Shown piece after piece: positions 46,412 through 57,032 of a stretch of DNA of 64,000 bases. The translations under genes were made by a program, and so were the position numbers. This stretch comes from Rhizobium sp. CF122 (GTDB taxonomy: Bacteria; Pseudomonadota; Alphaproteobacteria; Rhizobiales; Rhizobiaceae). Below the pieces are notes generated by a model, which was not told the DNA's origin, made no database searches, and was given only the letters and a program-made list of their open reading frames with translations. The stretch covers positions 62,001 to 126,000 of the forward strand of contig NZ_AKKA01000087.1 in NCBI RefSeq assembly GCF_000282035.1. The letters are read 5' to 3'. Numbering within the stretch: position 1 is the first letter of the stretch; every line of letters starts with the position of its first letter.

Positions 46412-48552
46412 GCTACCTGCCTCATCTGCTGAGACCACAGGTGACGGTATGTCATGCAGCGCGTCACGAGTTGATCATGCCTGCCGATATCGGCGATCTT
46501 GCCCCGTTCGACGACGAGGATGGCATCGGCATCGACAAGCGTGGAGAGGCGGTGCGAAACGATGACCACCGTTCGCCCGGCCGCAATCTGGCTGAGGTTC
46601 TGGCGGATGATCGTCTCGCTGTCGGGGTCAAGCGCGCTGGTGGCCTCATCCAGGATCAGGAGTTTCGGATCGGTGATGAGTGCGCGGGCTATGGCCAGGC
46701 GTTGCCTCTGCCCGCCGGACAGGTTCGAGGCGTTTTCCTCCAGCATTGTGTCGAAACCACGCGGAAGCCGTTCGATGAACTCCTCGGCGCCGGCAATACG
46801 CGCGACCTCCATGATCTCCTCGATGCTTGCATCGGGCTTTGCTGCCGCGATGTTCTCGCGAACGGTGCCACGAAACAGGAAGTTGTCCTGGAGCACGACG
46901 CCAGTACTCGTTCTCAGATGCACGAGGTCGATCTCCCGACTGTCATAACCATCCATTCGAACGATGCCCTGCTGGTTCTGATAAAGACCCTGGATCAGGC
47001 GAGTGATCGTGGTTTTGCCAGAACCGCTCTTGCCAACGACGCCAAATACCGAGCCGGCGGGAATACTGAAGGAGACGTCGTCGAGCGCAGGGGGCCCATC
47101 CGGCCCATAGCGGAACGTTACCTTGTCGAATTCGATGTTGCCTCTGAGATGCGGGCGGATGCCGCGACCGCGACCGGCTTGTTCCGGACGCTGGTTCATG
47201 ATCTCGCCCAGCATACGCACCGAAAGCGCAACCTCCTGGTACTCATGCACCATCGTGACGATCTGGACAAGCGGACCCGAGACCCGCCCAGCCAGCATGT
47301 TGAATGCAACCAGCGCGCCAATCGTCATGGCGCCGCTGAAGACGTCAAGGGCACCGAGCCCGATAATGGCGACGCTCATCAGTTTCTCGAGAAGCCCGGT
47401 CATCGACTGAGCGACGGTGGAGATTTTCTCGACACGGAACCGCACGGATATCGATTGCGCCGAATAGTCATCCCAGGCGCGACGCTGGCGCGGTTCAAGC
47501 GCCAGCGACTTGACGGTCCGCATGCCGTGAACGGTTTCAACGAGCAGGGCCTGCCGGTCGCCTTCAGCCTTGTAGAGCGCCTGGAGACGGCGCTGGAATG
47601 GGCCGACAAGAAGCATGACGACGAGACCGACAAGCGCGGCAAAGCCGATGACGACGAGCGTCAGCTTCACGCTGTAGAGAAGCAGGATCGGAATGAAGAC
47701 CAGCAAGGAAACGCCGTCGAGGAGCGTCAGGAAGAGGCGGCCTGTCAGAAACTCGCGAATCCTGCCGGTTTGCTGCATGTGCTTGACGAGAACACCTGCA
47801 GATGCCTGCTCGAACAAAGCGATTGGAAGATTGAGCAGATGCCCGAAGGTGCGGGTTGCAATACGGATATCGATCCTGTTCGTGGCATAGAGCAACAGGT
47901 AGCGGCGCAGGAAGCTGAAGGCAGCATCGAAGACAAGGGCGATGGCGATGCCAATGGTCAGGACCGTCAGCGTTGCATAGCTTTGATGAACCAGCACCTT
48001 GTCGATGACGAGCTGGAAGAAGATCGGGGTCATCAGGCCAAGGCCGTAGAGGACGATGGCGGCAAGGGCAACATCGCGGAAGAAGCTGCGCTGTTTGATG
48101 ATCTCGGGAATGAACCAGCGGAAGCCGAAGGGCTGGTCGGCATCATTGAGACTGAAGTTTCGCTTCAGCATCACCACGGATCCACACCAGGATCTGGTGA
48201 ACTGCTCCTCGTTCAGGAGAATGAAGTCAGGGCGCACGGCCAGGGGGTCGAGAACCCTGATCTTGGCCTCCTCCTCACCCATGGCGGGGCCGGCAATGAC
48301 CACCCAGTTGCCGTTTTCGAGTTCCGCTAGAACCGGGAAGGCCTCCCCCAACTGGAGCAGCGCAGTCCAGGAGAGGCTGATCTGCCGTGCGCGCAGTCCA
48401 GCATCCTTGGCCATGCGCAGCAGTTGCCGGACTTCGACCGGCCGCTCGTCGACAGCATAGTCGTGCTGTAGGCGCTCGGGGGACAGATCGACGCCGTGAT
48501 GGCGCGCGACGAGTGCAAGGCAGTGTAGATTGGTGTGCAAAAATGTACTCAT
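46408..48552 (-). CDS. Type I secretion ABC exporter with C39-like domain (HlyB type)
   Basis: The 714-residue exporter has an N-terminal C39-like domain (about 1-130), an ABC transmembrane domain (about 150-440) and an ATPase domain. The ATPase carries Walker A GKSGSGKTT near 509, signature NLSGGQRQRLAIARAL near 615 and Walker B LLILDEATSALD. In the N-terminal domain the segment TNLHCLALVARHHG keeps the second Cys of the C39 pattern, but Thr stands where the catalytic Cys would be. It is thus a non-cleaving HlyB-like domain, as in RTX exporters. The likely cargo is the giant protein at the head of the operon. Confidence 0.92.
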   Translation of the reverse strand: MSTFLHTNLHCLALVARHHGVDLSPERLQHDYAVDERPVEVRQLLRMAKDAGLRARQISLSWTALLQLGEAFPVLAELENGNWVVIAGPAMGEEEAKIRVLDPLAVRPDFILLNEEQFTRSWCGSVVMLKRNFSLNDADQPFGFRWFIPEIIKQRSFFRDVALAAIVLYGLGLMTPIFFQLVIDKVLVHQSYATLTVLTIGIAIALVFDAAFSFLRRYLLLYATNRIDIRIATRTFGHLLNLPIALFEQASAGVLVKHMQQTGRIREFLTGRLFLTLLDGVSLLVFIPILLLYSVKLTLVVIGFAALVGLVVMLLVGPFQRRLQALYKAEGDRQALLVETVHGMRTVKSLALEPRQRRAWDDYSAQSISVRFRVEKISTVAQSMTGLLEKLMSVAIIGLGALDVFSGAMTIGALVAFNMLAGRVSGPLVQIVTMVHEYQEVALSVRMLGEIMNQRPEQAGRGRGIRPHLRGNIEFDKVTFRYGPDGPPALDDVSFSIPAGSVFGVVGKSGSGKTTITRLIQGLYQNQQGIVRMDGYDSREIDLVHLRTSTGVVLQDNFLFRGTVRENIAAAKPDASIEEIMEVARIAGAEEFIERLPRGFDTMLEENASNLSGGQRQRLAIARALITDPKLLILDEATSALDPDSETIIRQNLSQIAAGRTVVIVSHRLSTLVDADAILVVERGKIADIGRHDQLVTRCMTYRHLWSQQMRQVA

Positions 48553-48591
48553 GGCCCACCCGAGTGTCTGCGTTGAAGAGGAACTTTTTGG

Positions 48592-48900
48592 TCAGTTGAA
48601 ATTGGGTGAGGCGTTTACCGCGCTACCCGACGGTTGGATGATTTCAGCCTTCGGGCTTGATGGCTGATCGTTGATACGGCGCACGGCACCGGCCTCGACC
48701 AATCCACCCAGTGCCTTCTGCATCAGGTCGACTGCGTTTGCAAAAGCGTCGACCGGCATGATGATGCGCTGGCGGAAGACGGGCTTCGGGTTGTTGCTCG
48801 CATCGCGCTCGGTGGCCGACAGCGACATCAGATCGATGCGCACGATGGTGCCGGTGATGGTGATTTCGCCAATTCCGTCTGCATAGAGTTCATTGCTCAT
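48592..48900 (-). CDS. Unidentified 102-residue protein in the secretion operon
   Basis: The ATG at 48,900 follows GAGGAGACGACA. The protein starts SNELYADGIGEITITGTIVRIDL and continues with beta-rich sequence up to FRQRIIMPVDAFANAVDLMQKALG, then a Ser/Pro-rich tail. This looks like a small single-domain cytoplasmic protein. I do not recognise the family, but its start, codon use and position between the GTPase and the exporter make it a real gene. It could be a cargo chaperone or regulator of the secretion system; that is a guess. Confidence 0.72.
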   Translation of the reverse strand: MSNELYADGIGEITITGTIVRIDLMSLSATERDASNNPKPVFRQRIIMPVDAFANAVDLMQKALGGLVEAGAVRRINDQPSSPKAEIIQPSGSAVNASPNFN

Positions 48901-48926
48901 TGTCGTCTCCTCGTTTTGATGAGTGA

Positions 48927-50150
48927 TCATGGATGGTGATGCTGCGCGTGTTGCCAGGCCGGGAACGGATCCGTGAGACCTCTGCCGAGATCGGGGTCAA
49001 AGCTTGCCTCTTCTCCGATCAGGCAGTCGTCGAGCGCGGCGCTGATTGCCTGCTGATCGAAGCCCGCGCCAATGAACACGAGTTCCTGGCGGCGATCGCC
49101 CCAGACTGCGTCCCAATGGCGGTCGAGCAGCTGGCGGAATTGCGGATAACGTGGCCAATGTGCCTTTGACACGCTCGCCCACCAGAAGCCCTTTGTGTCG
49201 GTGCGCCGCTGTGTGCCGGCGATGGAAAGCAGGCCGATTTCGTTCGGTCGTGTTGCCAGCCAGAAGTGCCCCTTGGCGCGGATGAGGCCCGGCCACTGCT
49301 GCGCGAGAAAGCGATCGAGTGCAGCCGGGTCGAAGGGGCGGCGTGCGCGATAGACGAAGCTCGAAATACCGTACTCTTCGGTTTCTGGGACATGATTGCC
49401 CCAACCGTAGAGCTCCTTGTGCCAGTACGGGTGACGAGCAGACTTCGCCTCGCTGAAAAGACCGGTATCCAGAATGGTGGAAAGCGGCAGATCGCCGAAG
49501 TCCGTCTCGATGACACGGGCATCGGGATTAAGCGCGGCAACGATCTGGTGCACCATCGCGCGTGTTTCTAAACTGACCTCCGAGACCTTGTTGATCACAA
49601 CGACATCGGCAAACTCGATCTGTTCCACGAGGAGATCGACGAGTATTCGTTCGTCATCGGTGTCACGAGTTTCACCGCGATCACTGAGGAAATCTGCGCT
49701 CGAGTAATCCGCCAGGAGGTTTGCCGCGTCGACGACGGAAACCATCGTATCCAGCCGCGCGACGTCGCAGAGCGCACTGCCATTTTCGTCGCGGAAGGAA
49801 AATGTGGCGGCGATCGGCAGAGGTTCGGCGATCCCGGTGCCCTCGATCAGCAGGTAGTCGAAGCGATCATCGGCAGCAAGCCGACGCACCTCGCTCAAGA
49901 GATCGTCGCGCAGCGTGCAACAGATGCACCCATTGGTGAATTCAACCAGCGTTTCATTGGTGTGCGAGAGGTTGGCGCCGCCATCACGAACGAGCTCGGC
50001 ATCGATGTTGATCTCGCTCATGTCGTTGACGATGACAGCGACCCGGCGACCCTCCCGGTTACGCAATACATGGTTGAGGATGGTTGTTTTTCCCGCGCCG
50101 AGGAAACCCGCCAAAACCGTTACTGGGAGGCGCTTGTCGCCACCTGTCAT
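48927..50150 (-). CDS. COG0523/CobW-family metal chaperone GTPase
   Basis: The 407-residue protein has GFLGAGKTT (Walker A, about 15-23), the metal-binding GCICC motif (Cys75, Cys77, Cys78), the Walker B-like [11 protein letters not shown] and the base motif [10 protein letters not shown]-terminal CobW_C domain includes [14 protein letters not shown]. The last residues HAQHHHP form a His-rich tail often seen in zinc-handling members. GTPases of this family insert or deliver metal, usually zinc, to client proteins. Here it is the second gene of a type I secretion operon, 20 bases after the giant cargo gene, an unusual setting. Confidence 0.88.
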   Translation of the reverse strand: MTGGDKRLPVTVLAGFLGAGKTTILNHVLRNREGRRVAVIVNDMSEINIDAELVRDGGANLSHTNETLVEFTNGCICCTLRDDLLSEVRRLAADDRFDYLLIEGTGIAEPLPIAATFSFRDENGSALCDVARLDTMVSVVDAANLLADYSSADFLSDRGETRDTDDERILVDLLVEQIEFADVVVINKVSEVSLETRAMVHQIVAALNPDARVIETDFGDLPLSTILDTGLFSEAKSARHPYWHKELYGWGNHVPETEEYGISSFVYRARRPFDPAALDRFLAQQWPGLIRAKGHFWLATRPNEIGLLSIAGTQRRTDTKGFWWASVSKAHWPRYPQFRQLLDRHWDAVWGDRRQELVFIGAGFDQQAISAALDDCLIGEEASFDPDLGRGLTDPFPAWQHAQHHHP

Positions 50151-50170
50151 TGATACTCCCCCACCCGCTG

Positions 50171-53100
50171 TTACGCTGCGAGCTGCTGCCTGAATGCCAC
50201 GTCCACATAGTAGTTGGTGCTGTTGAATGTACTTGTCGGGAACAGCCCGCTGGAGCCGTAGCCATAGACGCCGTTGCCACCACTGAGCGCTGACGACATG
50301 GCCTGCAGGTTGCCGTTTGTCGTGCTGTCAGCGAAGTAGTTGCCTGTTGCCGAATAGTTGCCGTTGGTGCTGTAGGAGACGACGTATGTCGTACCGGCAT
50401 CGATTGCGACCTGTTGCGAGAGATTGACGGACTGCCAACCGCTTGCGCTCTCGTTGGTGAAGGTCGCGCTTGCAAGCAATGTGCCGCTTGCCGTCCACAG
50501 ATAGCCCGTATGGGGTCCGGTATTTTCCTCGCTCTTGTAGAAGCGAATACCGGTGATCCAGCCGGCTGCATCCGATTGGAACTTCATGCCGAGATTGACC
50601 GGGCTGCTGTCGTTGACCGAGCTGATTGCGGGGGTCGTGCCGGCGGCAAAGACATTTTGCTCGGGACCCTGGTTGGTCACGCTAACCGCGACATTGGCCG
50701 TTGAGGTCTGGCCTTGAGAATCCTTGATCGTGTAGTCAAAGCTGGCTGCACCGGAGTACCCGGCCAGGGGGGTGAAGGTGATCGCGCCGGATTGGCTGTC
50801 GAAAGCCACCGTACCATTGATCGCGTTGGCAACGCTGGCAACCGAGATCTGATCCCCGTCAGGATCGCTGTCATTGGCAATGAGGCTTGATGCCTGGATG
50901 ACGACCGGCGTTCCAACCCCCGTGGAAATTCCATTGTCATTGACGGCAACCGGCGCAGTGTTTTGTGACGACTGTTGATAGAGGACGTCGACCCAGTAGT
51001 TGGCCGAATTGTAGGTCGCGGTTGGAAACAGGCTGCCGCTTCCGTATCCGTAGACGCCATTTCCGCCGCTTTCCGAACTGGACGGCGCTGTCAACACACC
51101 GTTGCTATGGCTCGTCGTGAAGTAGTTGGGCGTCGCTGCATAAAAGCCATTCGAATGATAGCTTGCGACATAGGTCACGTCTACAGAAATGCTAACCGGC
51201 TGCGAGAAGGTGACGGTCTGCCAGCCGCTTGCCGTTTCGTTGGTGAAGGTTGCCGTCGCGAGAAGTTGGCCGGTGCTGCTCCAGAGTGAGCCGATATGGG
51301 TGCCGACGTCCTGAGCACTCTTATAGTAGCGCAAGCCGGTGATTTCGCCGCGTGCAGATGCCACGAACTTGACGCCCAATTCAACGGAGGAGGAATCGTT
51401 CTCGGCGGCAGTACTTGGTGTGTCCGTGGTGGCAAATAGGCCCGCACCGCTGGCTTGGGCTCCGACGTTGAGTGAAACAGTGGCTGTCGACGTTCCACCG
51501 CGACCGTCGGAAATCGAGTAGCTGAAGCTTGCCGCGCCTACGTAATCTGTCGTCGGTGTGAAGACGACGGAGTTGGTTTGGCTATCAAATGCCACAGTGC
51601 CATTTGTTGCGCCATTCGCCCCCGTGATCGTCAGCCCATCGCCGTCAGGGTCCGTGTCATTGGCAAGCAGACTTGCCGCCGCGATTGACAGGACCGTGTT
51701 CGAATAGGTGGTGAACCCGTTGTCGTTGGCCGCAACCGGCGCACTATTGACCGTTGATTGGTTGAATACGACGTCGACCCAGTAATTCGCTGCCTGGTAG
51801 CTGGATGTGGGGAACGTCGTGTTCGTCCCATAGGAGAAAACGCCGTTGCCGCCACTGGCAGAGCTTGCCAAGGCCGTCAGCGCGCCGCTGGTGTGGGCAG
51901 TCGAAAAGTAATCGGTGGTTGCGACATAATTGCCCGTCGTATGGTAGGAAGCAATGTAGGTCGTTCCGGCCGTAATCTGGATCGGCGAGGAGAACTTGGC
52001 CGTCTGCCAACCGCTCAGGGACTCACTTGTGAATGTGACTGTGCCGATCAGCGTGCCGTCCGCAGCCCATATTGAGCCGGTGTGGGCGCCTGTATCACCG
52101 GCAGCCTTGTAGAAGCGAATGCCGGTGAGGGTCCCGCTTGTCGAGGCGGTAAACTTCATGCCCAGTTCCAGCGGAGCATTTTCATGGATACCGGCGCCAC
52201 TCGGGCCTTCGCCGGGCTGGAACAGTGTCTGGCCGACCGGTCCTTCTTCGACGGTCAGACTGACGTTGCCTTCGTCGGTGCCACCGCGCCCATCAGAAAG
52301 TGTGTAGTTGAAGCTTGCCGGGCCGGTGTAGTTCGCATTCGGTGTGAAGATGACATTGCCTGTCTGTGTATCGAGCGAGACCGTGCCGTTCGTGGCATTC
52401 CCGACCGCCGAGATGGTGAGCGCGTCACCGTTTGGATCGACGTCGTTGGCAACAAGCGAAGCGATAGAAATCGTCAGCGTACCGTTGCGGGAAATAGAGA
52501 AGCCGCTGTCATCGGTGGCAACCGGGACGCTGTTCGGACCAGCGTCGAAAATGACGTCAACCCAATAGTTGGAGCCTCCTGGGCTATTGCCCGGGAAGGT
52601 GCCGGCACTGGTACTGTAAGCATAGACACCACCACCATCGACGGCCTTCAGCGCTCCATTGCTGTATGTCGAACCGAAATAGTTCTCGGTAAGGGAGAAG
52701 AACCCGTTGCTATGATAGGATGCGACATAGGTCGTGCCAGCCGAAATGGCGATCGGGCTGGAGAACATGACGGTCTGCCAACCCGAGAGTGACTCGTTGA
52801 CGGAGACGCCGGTCGCAATCAGCGTTCCGGTGCTGGTCCAGAGACTGACGACATGTTCGCCAGTGTTATAAAAGCCCTTGTAGAAACGGACACCCTGTAC
52901 AAAGCCGCCCGTTGTAGCCTGGAAGCGCACGCCAAGCTCCACGGGATCGCGATCGATCGCGGTTTCCACGGTCGGCTTTGATGCAAGCGTCCACAGACTT
53001 GATGTCGCCGGCAGGACGACGGTGACCTGCTTGCCGACGGAAGGGGTTTCCATGTTGACGCTGTCATCGACTGCGCGCGACATGATGGTATACGTGCCGC

Positions 53101-55516
53101 TTGCCTGCACATTCCAGCTGTAGCTCCAGTTCTCGCGGCCGGTGGCCTTGAACCAGTGTTGCCCGCCGTCCGTGGAAACTTCGATGCCGGCAATGATGCC
53201 GCCACCGAAATCCAGGGCCGTGCCGGTGATCGTAACATGCTGTCCTTCGACAAAGCTTGCGCCAATGACCGGCGAGGTGATCGTCGATGTTGGCTTTAGA
53301 GTATCTGTCGACTGCGTTGCCAAAATCAGGCTGGCATCCAGAGTGGTCGGCTGGATACCCATGTCCGCGAACATGTTGACCATGGCCTGCTGGACGTTCG
53401 GATCTGTTGGCGTTGCTGCCCCCTCATGCTGGTCGTTCAGACCCCAGGACCAGAAAACGGTGCCTGCGCCAAAGACCAATGCGCCGCTTTCTGCCCGGTA
53501 CATCGTCAGGCTGTGTTCAACCACGGCGTCGCCAACTGTTGTCCCGTAGTCACGCAAATAGCTGCTGACCGACACGCTGGAGAGCGAAAGGTTTATCAGG
53601 CCGTCCGGTCGAAACCCGTTTTGGACGTCGGAATCCCACTCGTAGCCGAGCAAATTCTGCACGAGATTGTACGTTTCTCCGGGCTGGAGGTTGGCGACAT
53701 CGGTGTTTCGCCAGAAGCGCAGGTTCGAGTAATCATAAGGGATGGAGATTGTATCCAAACGGTAGCCGTCGACGGTAAACATGGTGCCGGTGAGGGAGTT
53801 TTCCGGCTCCTGTCCTGGGTCGGCGTAGCGCGGATCGCGCCAGGTCCCAGTGCCGATGTTGCTCGGATCAGTGCTGGTTCCCCAGGTTTCCTTGTAACAG
53901 ACCATCGTCCGATAAGCTTGGCCGTTGCCGTCAATGCTGCTTTCCCAGCGGACCTTCCAGTAGCATTCGTTGCCGCTCCAGAATGCGAGGTTGACGCCGC
54001 TGTCGCGTGCGGCCTCGACATTGGCGCGCTGCTCGGCAGACCAGTATTCGTCGTGCCCGACCGACAGGTAGGCCTGGTGGTTGAGCAGCAGGCTGCCATT
54101 TCGGGCGGCATCGACGCCCGTGACGTAGGATACGTCGTAGCCATTCTGCTCCAACCACTGGATAGCGGAATGCTCGACGCCGAAAATGAAGTCGTGTGTG
54201 CCGCCAATCGGGCTGGTGTTGGTAATAATCGGTCGATTGTAGCTGATCGCAGATGCACGACCGATCGCCGTCAAACCGCAGCTGCAGTTCGGAGGCAGGT
54301 ATCCGATCATATTTGCAGGATCAGTCGGAACCTCTCCGTAGTAGAGGCTTGCTCCACCCCAGGCATTGTAGGCCTGCCAGGTGGTGTCTGAGGTCTGGAA
54401 GACGATGTCGCTCGTTGAGGCGTCGTCACGCACGACGAACGGAATGATGCTTGCGTCTTCCGTGCCGTCCTCACGCACCAGCTTGGCGATATAGACACCT
54501 GATACAGCGTCTGCCGGGATCTGCCAGCTCGCCGATACCGACCAGTTGCCGCAGTCGATCAAACCGAGGGACATATCTACGATTGGGTGAGGCTGGATTT
54601 GCGCTGTCGTCAGCGATTTGTCGATCGAGGCAACTTTGCGCGCACCGTCGCCGCCATAATAGCCCAAGCGATAGATGTCGATGCGGTAGTGGGTCGAATC
54701 TGTGGCAATCTTGAAATCGACGGTCTGGCCGACATTGGTGCTGATTTCGGTTGCAAAGCCTTGGATGGTGCCGCCGCCGTCACCGTCAATGCCCCATTCG
54801 CTGATCGGATTGCCCTGCTTCATGTTTTCGAGAGCGGTCTTGTTCAGCGTGACGGGAGCAACTGGAGCCACTGTCGTCACTGTGGCCACCGCGGATGAAC
54901 TATCCTGCTCTGGAGCAACAACTGCAGCCACTGTCGTCACTGTGGCCACCGAGGCCGTTGTCGCCATGGTCGCCGGCGCGGATGAACTATCCTGCTCTGC
55001 CGTTCCGATACTTGTAATCGCAAAGCTCAAGACCGGAATACTCGATGTGTCACTCACGTCTGAGACAGTGAGCGTGGCAGTGGGAGCATCCGACAAATCG
55101 GGCTCCACAGACGTCGTGGCGATGAGCGTGGAGGGGTCGGGAGGCAGGACGGTGCGTGGCTTTGTTGCCGGTTGTGGATCCGTCGTCGAAGAACTTGTTG
55201 TCGACGTTGCGGCGTCGCCCAAAGCGAATTCGGCACCGCTGGGCGAGTCGAGAGGAGAGACGGCACCTGCTGCCGGCGACACCTGCGGCGCTGTGGCATC
55301 ATTCGTCAAAGGAGATGTCGTCGTCTGGGATCCCGTGAGTGAGACGCTCACCGAGCCAACAGCGTCCAGATCGGCAATTGGCCGGTCGCCGCCGACTGAC
55401 GAACCTACTGTTGCGTTCACGAGAAGAGCGCTGCCCGTTGCGGCTGCGCTGTAAACACTCGAGGTGCCACCGTACGCGCTCAAATAATCGCGGTTCTTGA
55501 TGTTAATCCTCAGCAT
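50171..55516 (-). CDS. Giant multidomain protein: dimethylformamidase-beta-like, Ig-like, DUF4082 and cadherin-like modules
   Basis: The 1781-residue protein lacks an N-terminal signal peptide. Residues 1-230 are a low-complexity Thr/Ser/Ala/Val region. About 232-720 resemble the N,N-dimethylformamidase beta subunit ([69 protein letters not shown]). About 743-830 are an Ig-like domain. Then come four DUF4082 modules (about 840-990, 1093-1250, 1355-1512, 1617-1778; each has LGxxF, GxRFYK and YWVDV-type ends) alternating with three cadherin-like modules (ANDxDPxGD). RTX nonapeptides are absent. The downstream ABC and HlyD-type genes make type I export likely. Confidence 0.85.
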   Translation of the reverse strand: MLRINIKNRDYLSAYGGTSSVYSAAATGSALLVNATVGSSVGGDRPIADLDAVGSVSVSLTGSQTTTSPLTNDATAPQVSPAAGAVSPLDSPSGAEFALGDAATSTTSSSTTDPQPATKPRTVLPPDPSTLIATTSVEPDLSDAPTATLTVSDVSDTSSIPVLSFAITSIGTAEQDSSSAPATMATTASVATVTTVAAVVAPEQDSSSAVATVTTVAPVAPVTLNKTALENMKQGNPISEWGIDGDGGGTIQGFATEISTNVGQTVDFKIATDSTHYRIDIYRLGYYGGDGARKVASIDKSLTTAQIQPHPIVDMSLGLIDCGNWSVSASWQIPADAVSGVYIAKLVREDGTEDASIIPFVVRDDASTSDIVFQTSDTTWQAYNAWGGASLYYGEVPTDPANMIGYLPPNCSCGLTAIGRASAISYNRPIITNTSPIGGTHDFIFGVEHSAIQWLEQNGYDVSYVTGVDAARNGSLLLNHQAYLSVGHDEYWSAEQRANVEAARDSGVNLAFWSGNECYWKVRWESSIDGNGQAYRTMVCYKETWGTSTDPSNIGTGTWRDPRYADPGQEPENSLTGTMFTVDGYRLDTISIPYDYSNLRFWRNTDVANLQPGETYNLVQNLLGYEWDSDVQNGFRPDGLINLSLSSVSVSSYLRDYGTTVGDAVVEHSLTMYRAESGALVFGAGTVFWSWGLNDQHEGAATPTDPNVQQAMVNMFADMGIQPTTLDASLILATQSTDTLKPTSTITSPVIGASFVEGQHVTITGTALDFGGGIIAGIEVSTDGGQHWFKATGRENWSYSWNVQASGTYTIMSRAVDDSVNMETPSVGKQVTVVLPATSSLWTLASKPTVETAIDRDPVELGVRFQATTGGFVQGVRFYKGFYNTGEHVVSLWTSTGTLIATGVSVNESLSGWQTVMFSSPIAISAGTTYVASYHSNGFFSLTENYFGSTYSNGALKAVDGGGVYAYSTSAGTFPGNSPGGSNYWVDVIFDAGPNSVPVATDDSGFSISRNGTLTISIASLVANDVDPNGDALTISAVGNATNGTVSLDTQTGNVIFTPNANYTGPASFNYTLSDGRGGTDEGNVSLTVEEGPVGQTLFQPGEGPSGAGIHENAPLELGMKFTASTSGTLTGIRFYKAAGDTGAHTGSIWAADGTLIGTVTFTSESLSGWQTAKFSSPIQITAGTTYIASYHTTGNYVATTDYFSTAHTSGALTALASSASGGNGVFSYGTNTTFPTSSYQAANYWVDVVFNQSTVNSAPVAANDNGFTTYSNTVLSIAAASLLANDTDPDGDGLTITGANGATNGTVAFDSQTNSVVFTPTTDYVGAASFSYSISDGRGGTSTATVSLNVGAQASGAGLFATTDTPSTAAENDSSSVELGVKFVASARGEITGLRYYKSAQDVGTHIGSLWSSTGQLLATATFTNETASGWQTVTFSQPVSISVDVTYVASYHSNGFYAATPNYFTTSHSNGVLTAPSSSESGGNGVYGYGSGSLFPTATYNSANYWVDVLYQQSSQNTAPVAVNDNGISTGVGTPVVIQASSLIANDSDPDGDQISVASVANAINGTVAFDSQSGAITFTPLAGYSGAASFDYTIKDSQGQTSTANVAVSVTNQGPEQNVFAAGTTPAISSVNDSSPVNLGMKFQSDAAGWITGIRFYKSEENTGPHTGYLWTASGTLLASATFTNESASGWQSVNLSQQVAIDAGTTYVVSYSTNGNYSATGNYFADSTTNGNLQAMSSALSGGNGVYGYGSSGLFPTSTFNSTNYYVDVAFRQQLAA
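54867..54999. repeat. Short direct repeats in the N-terminal region of the giant gene
   Basis: A 25-base block beginning GCCACTGTCGTCACTGTGGC occurs at 54,867-54,891 and again at 54,927-54,951. A 22-base block beginning GCGGATGAACTATCCTGCTC occurs at 54,891-54,912 and 54,978-54,999. On the coding strand they encode repeated EQDSSSA and VATVTTVA peptides, so the low-complexity N-terminus has grown by local duplication and is a likely site of length variation. Confidence 0.75.
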
Positions 55517-55994
55517 TTAGAACGCCCCCAATCGCAATGCGACATGTGTCCAGAGGCACTATCCTGTCATGTTTATGGCGAGAGAGAACGACAGTAATCT
55601 GCGGTATGCTGCATGGCGGGCCATACCCCGATAGGCTTATTCATGCGTGTGGGAGGAAAACCGACCGGTTACTGTCTGCAGCCAATTGTCGGAAATAGAC
55701 CGCTTATGGTTGCGATCGGCATCGTTCCTTTGACGATCCGCGAACTGGCCCAATAGCTTCACCATTTTCACGCGGATCATCGATTGGCCTTTCGTCTTTT
55801 TCGGAGCGCTTCCTTCGTTCCCGCCACGACGGTACCACGTTGGCTCTTGTTGCAATCGCGTGCAGGCGCAGGTTTGGCCCCGCAGATAGGCTCAACACAC
55901 TTGTTCATAAAAGTTTCATACGGCGCTGCTGAGCCAGGTGCTTGCACGCTGTTGCAGCAATGTGCAGAGTTGTTGCAAACGGAGATTGAACCGC
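55517..55994. promoter_or_regulatory. Divergent intergenic region giant gene / lacI-type gene
   Basis: About 480 bases separate the two starts, so it should contain the promoters of the secretion operon and of the regulator. An imperfect inverted repeat GGTATG / CATACC (55,603-55,627) with an inner ATGG/CCAT stem lies about 90 bases upstream of the giant gene. Near the regulator, TTGCAGCAA and TTGTTGCAA boxes (55,953-55,981) could be operator half-sites. Short frames here show no protein features. Confidence 0.4.
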
Positions 55995-56999
55995 GTGTCG
56001 GAAAAGGTGTTTGTAAGCGCCCAGGAAGTCGCAGACAGGGCAGGGGTTTCACGATCCGCCGTATCGCGGACGTTCACGCCGGGTGCCAGCGTTTCAGCGC
56101 AAACGCGACGGCGCGTTCTCGAAGCTGCCGAAGCGCTTGGCTACCATGTCAATGAGCTTGCGCGCGGTCTCATGCGCAATGAGAGCGGCATCGTCTGTCT
56201 GATCGTCTCCGATGTCGCGACGCCGTACCGTTCTGCACTGCTGCGCGAAGTGACGTTGCTGCTCCAAAATAGCGGCAAGGTCGCGATGCTGATCAATACG
56301 GACCGCTCGGACGGCAGTGTCGACCACGCTCTTCGTCAGGCGATCCGCTATCGCGCTGATGCCTCGATCATCCTCTCGGGCATGCCTGACAAGTCCATCG
56401 TGCAACTGTGCTTGCGCAACGGACAGCGGCTTGTCCTCATCAATCGCGACGACGAGCAGCCCGGTCCTTTGCGGATCAACCTTGACGATGACGAGGCGGG
56501 CGGACGCGTGGCTACGGCCTTCGTCAGAGCCGGATGCCGAACGCTGGCCTTTGCCAATTCGGAAGTGGGAACACCGAGTTTGATGGCCAGAGAGCGCGGG
56601 TTTGTTGCAGCGGCCGCCGCGCTCGGGATGGAGGTTTCCGTCGAACGCCACGGCTGGACGGGCTATGAGGCGGGAAAAGTCCTGGCGCAGCGAATGCTGA
56701 CGCGCACCGAGCGGCCGGATGCCGTCTTCTGCGCAACCGATCTCCTGGCTTGTGGCTTCATGGATGCCGCCCGCCATCAATTCTCGATCTCGGTGCCGGG
56801 GCAGCTTTGCATTGCCGGCTTCGACGATATCGAACAGGCCGCATGGTCTTCTTATGACCTGACAACCTTCGCCCAGCCGATTTCGGCGATTGCTGCCAGG
56901 GCGGTCGAGTGGCTTTCGCATCCCCAGCCAGAAAATAGTGAGCAGTCGATCCGGCTTCATGCCGAATTGGTTTGGCGGGGCTCGATCAGAGGCGGCTAG
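55995..56999 (+). CDS. LacI-family transcriptional regulator
   Basis: The 334-residue protein starts at a GTG (55,995) with GGAG upstream, giving VSEKVFVSAQEVADRAGVSR. The LacI helix-turn-helix follows (VSRSAVSRTFTPGASVSAQTRRRV in overlapping parts) with hinge-helix ALGYHVNELARGL. A periplasmic-binding-type ligand domain ends with CIAGFDDIEQAAWSSYDLTTF. LacI proteins respond to sugars or related small molecules. No sugar genes adjoin it; the nearest units are the secretion operon upstream and the type II secretion locus downstream, so its targets are not clear. Confidence 0.88.
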   Translation: MSEKVFVSAQEVADRAGVSRSAVSRTFTPGASVSAQTRRRVLEAAEALGYHVNELARGLMRNESGIVCLIVSDVATPYRSALLREVTLLLQNSGKVAMLINTDRSDGSVDHALRQAIRYRADASIILSGMPDKSIVQLCLRNGQRLVLINRDDEQPGPLRINLDDDEAGGRVATAFVRAGCRTLAFANSEVGTPSLMARERGFVAAAAALGMEVSVERHGWTGYEAGKVLAQRMLTRTERPDAVFCATDLLACGFMDAARHQFSISVPGQLCIAGFDDIEQAAWSSYDLTTFAQPISAIAARAVEWLSHPQPENSEQSIRLHAELVWRGSIRGG

Positions 57000-57032
57000 A
57001 GCGAGCCAACAAGGGAATGGCGGGTGTGTACT

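Noticed and set aside
46387-48330. 647-codon open frame on the plus strand opposite the type I secretion exporter
   Set aside because: The minus strand encodes a complete ABC exporter with all motifs. The plus frame has no domain features and is the expected shadow of a GC-rich gene.
53426-54391. 321-codon plus-strand frame inside the giant gene
   Set aside because: Antisense to the dimethylformamidase-like domain, with no motif or ribosome binding site.
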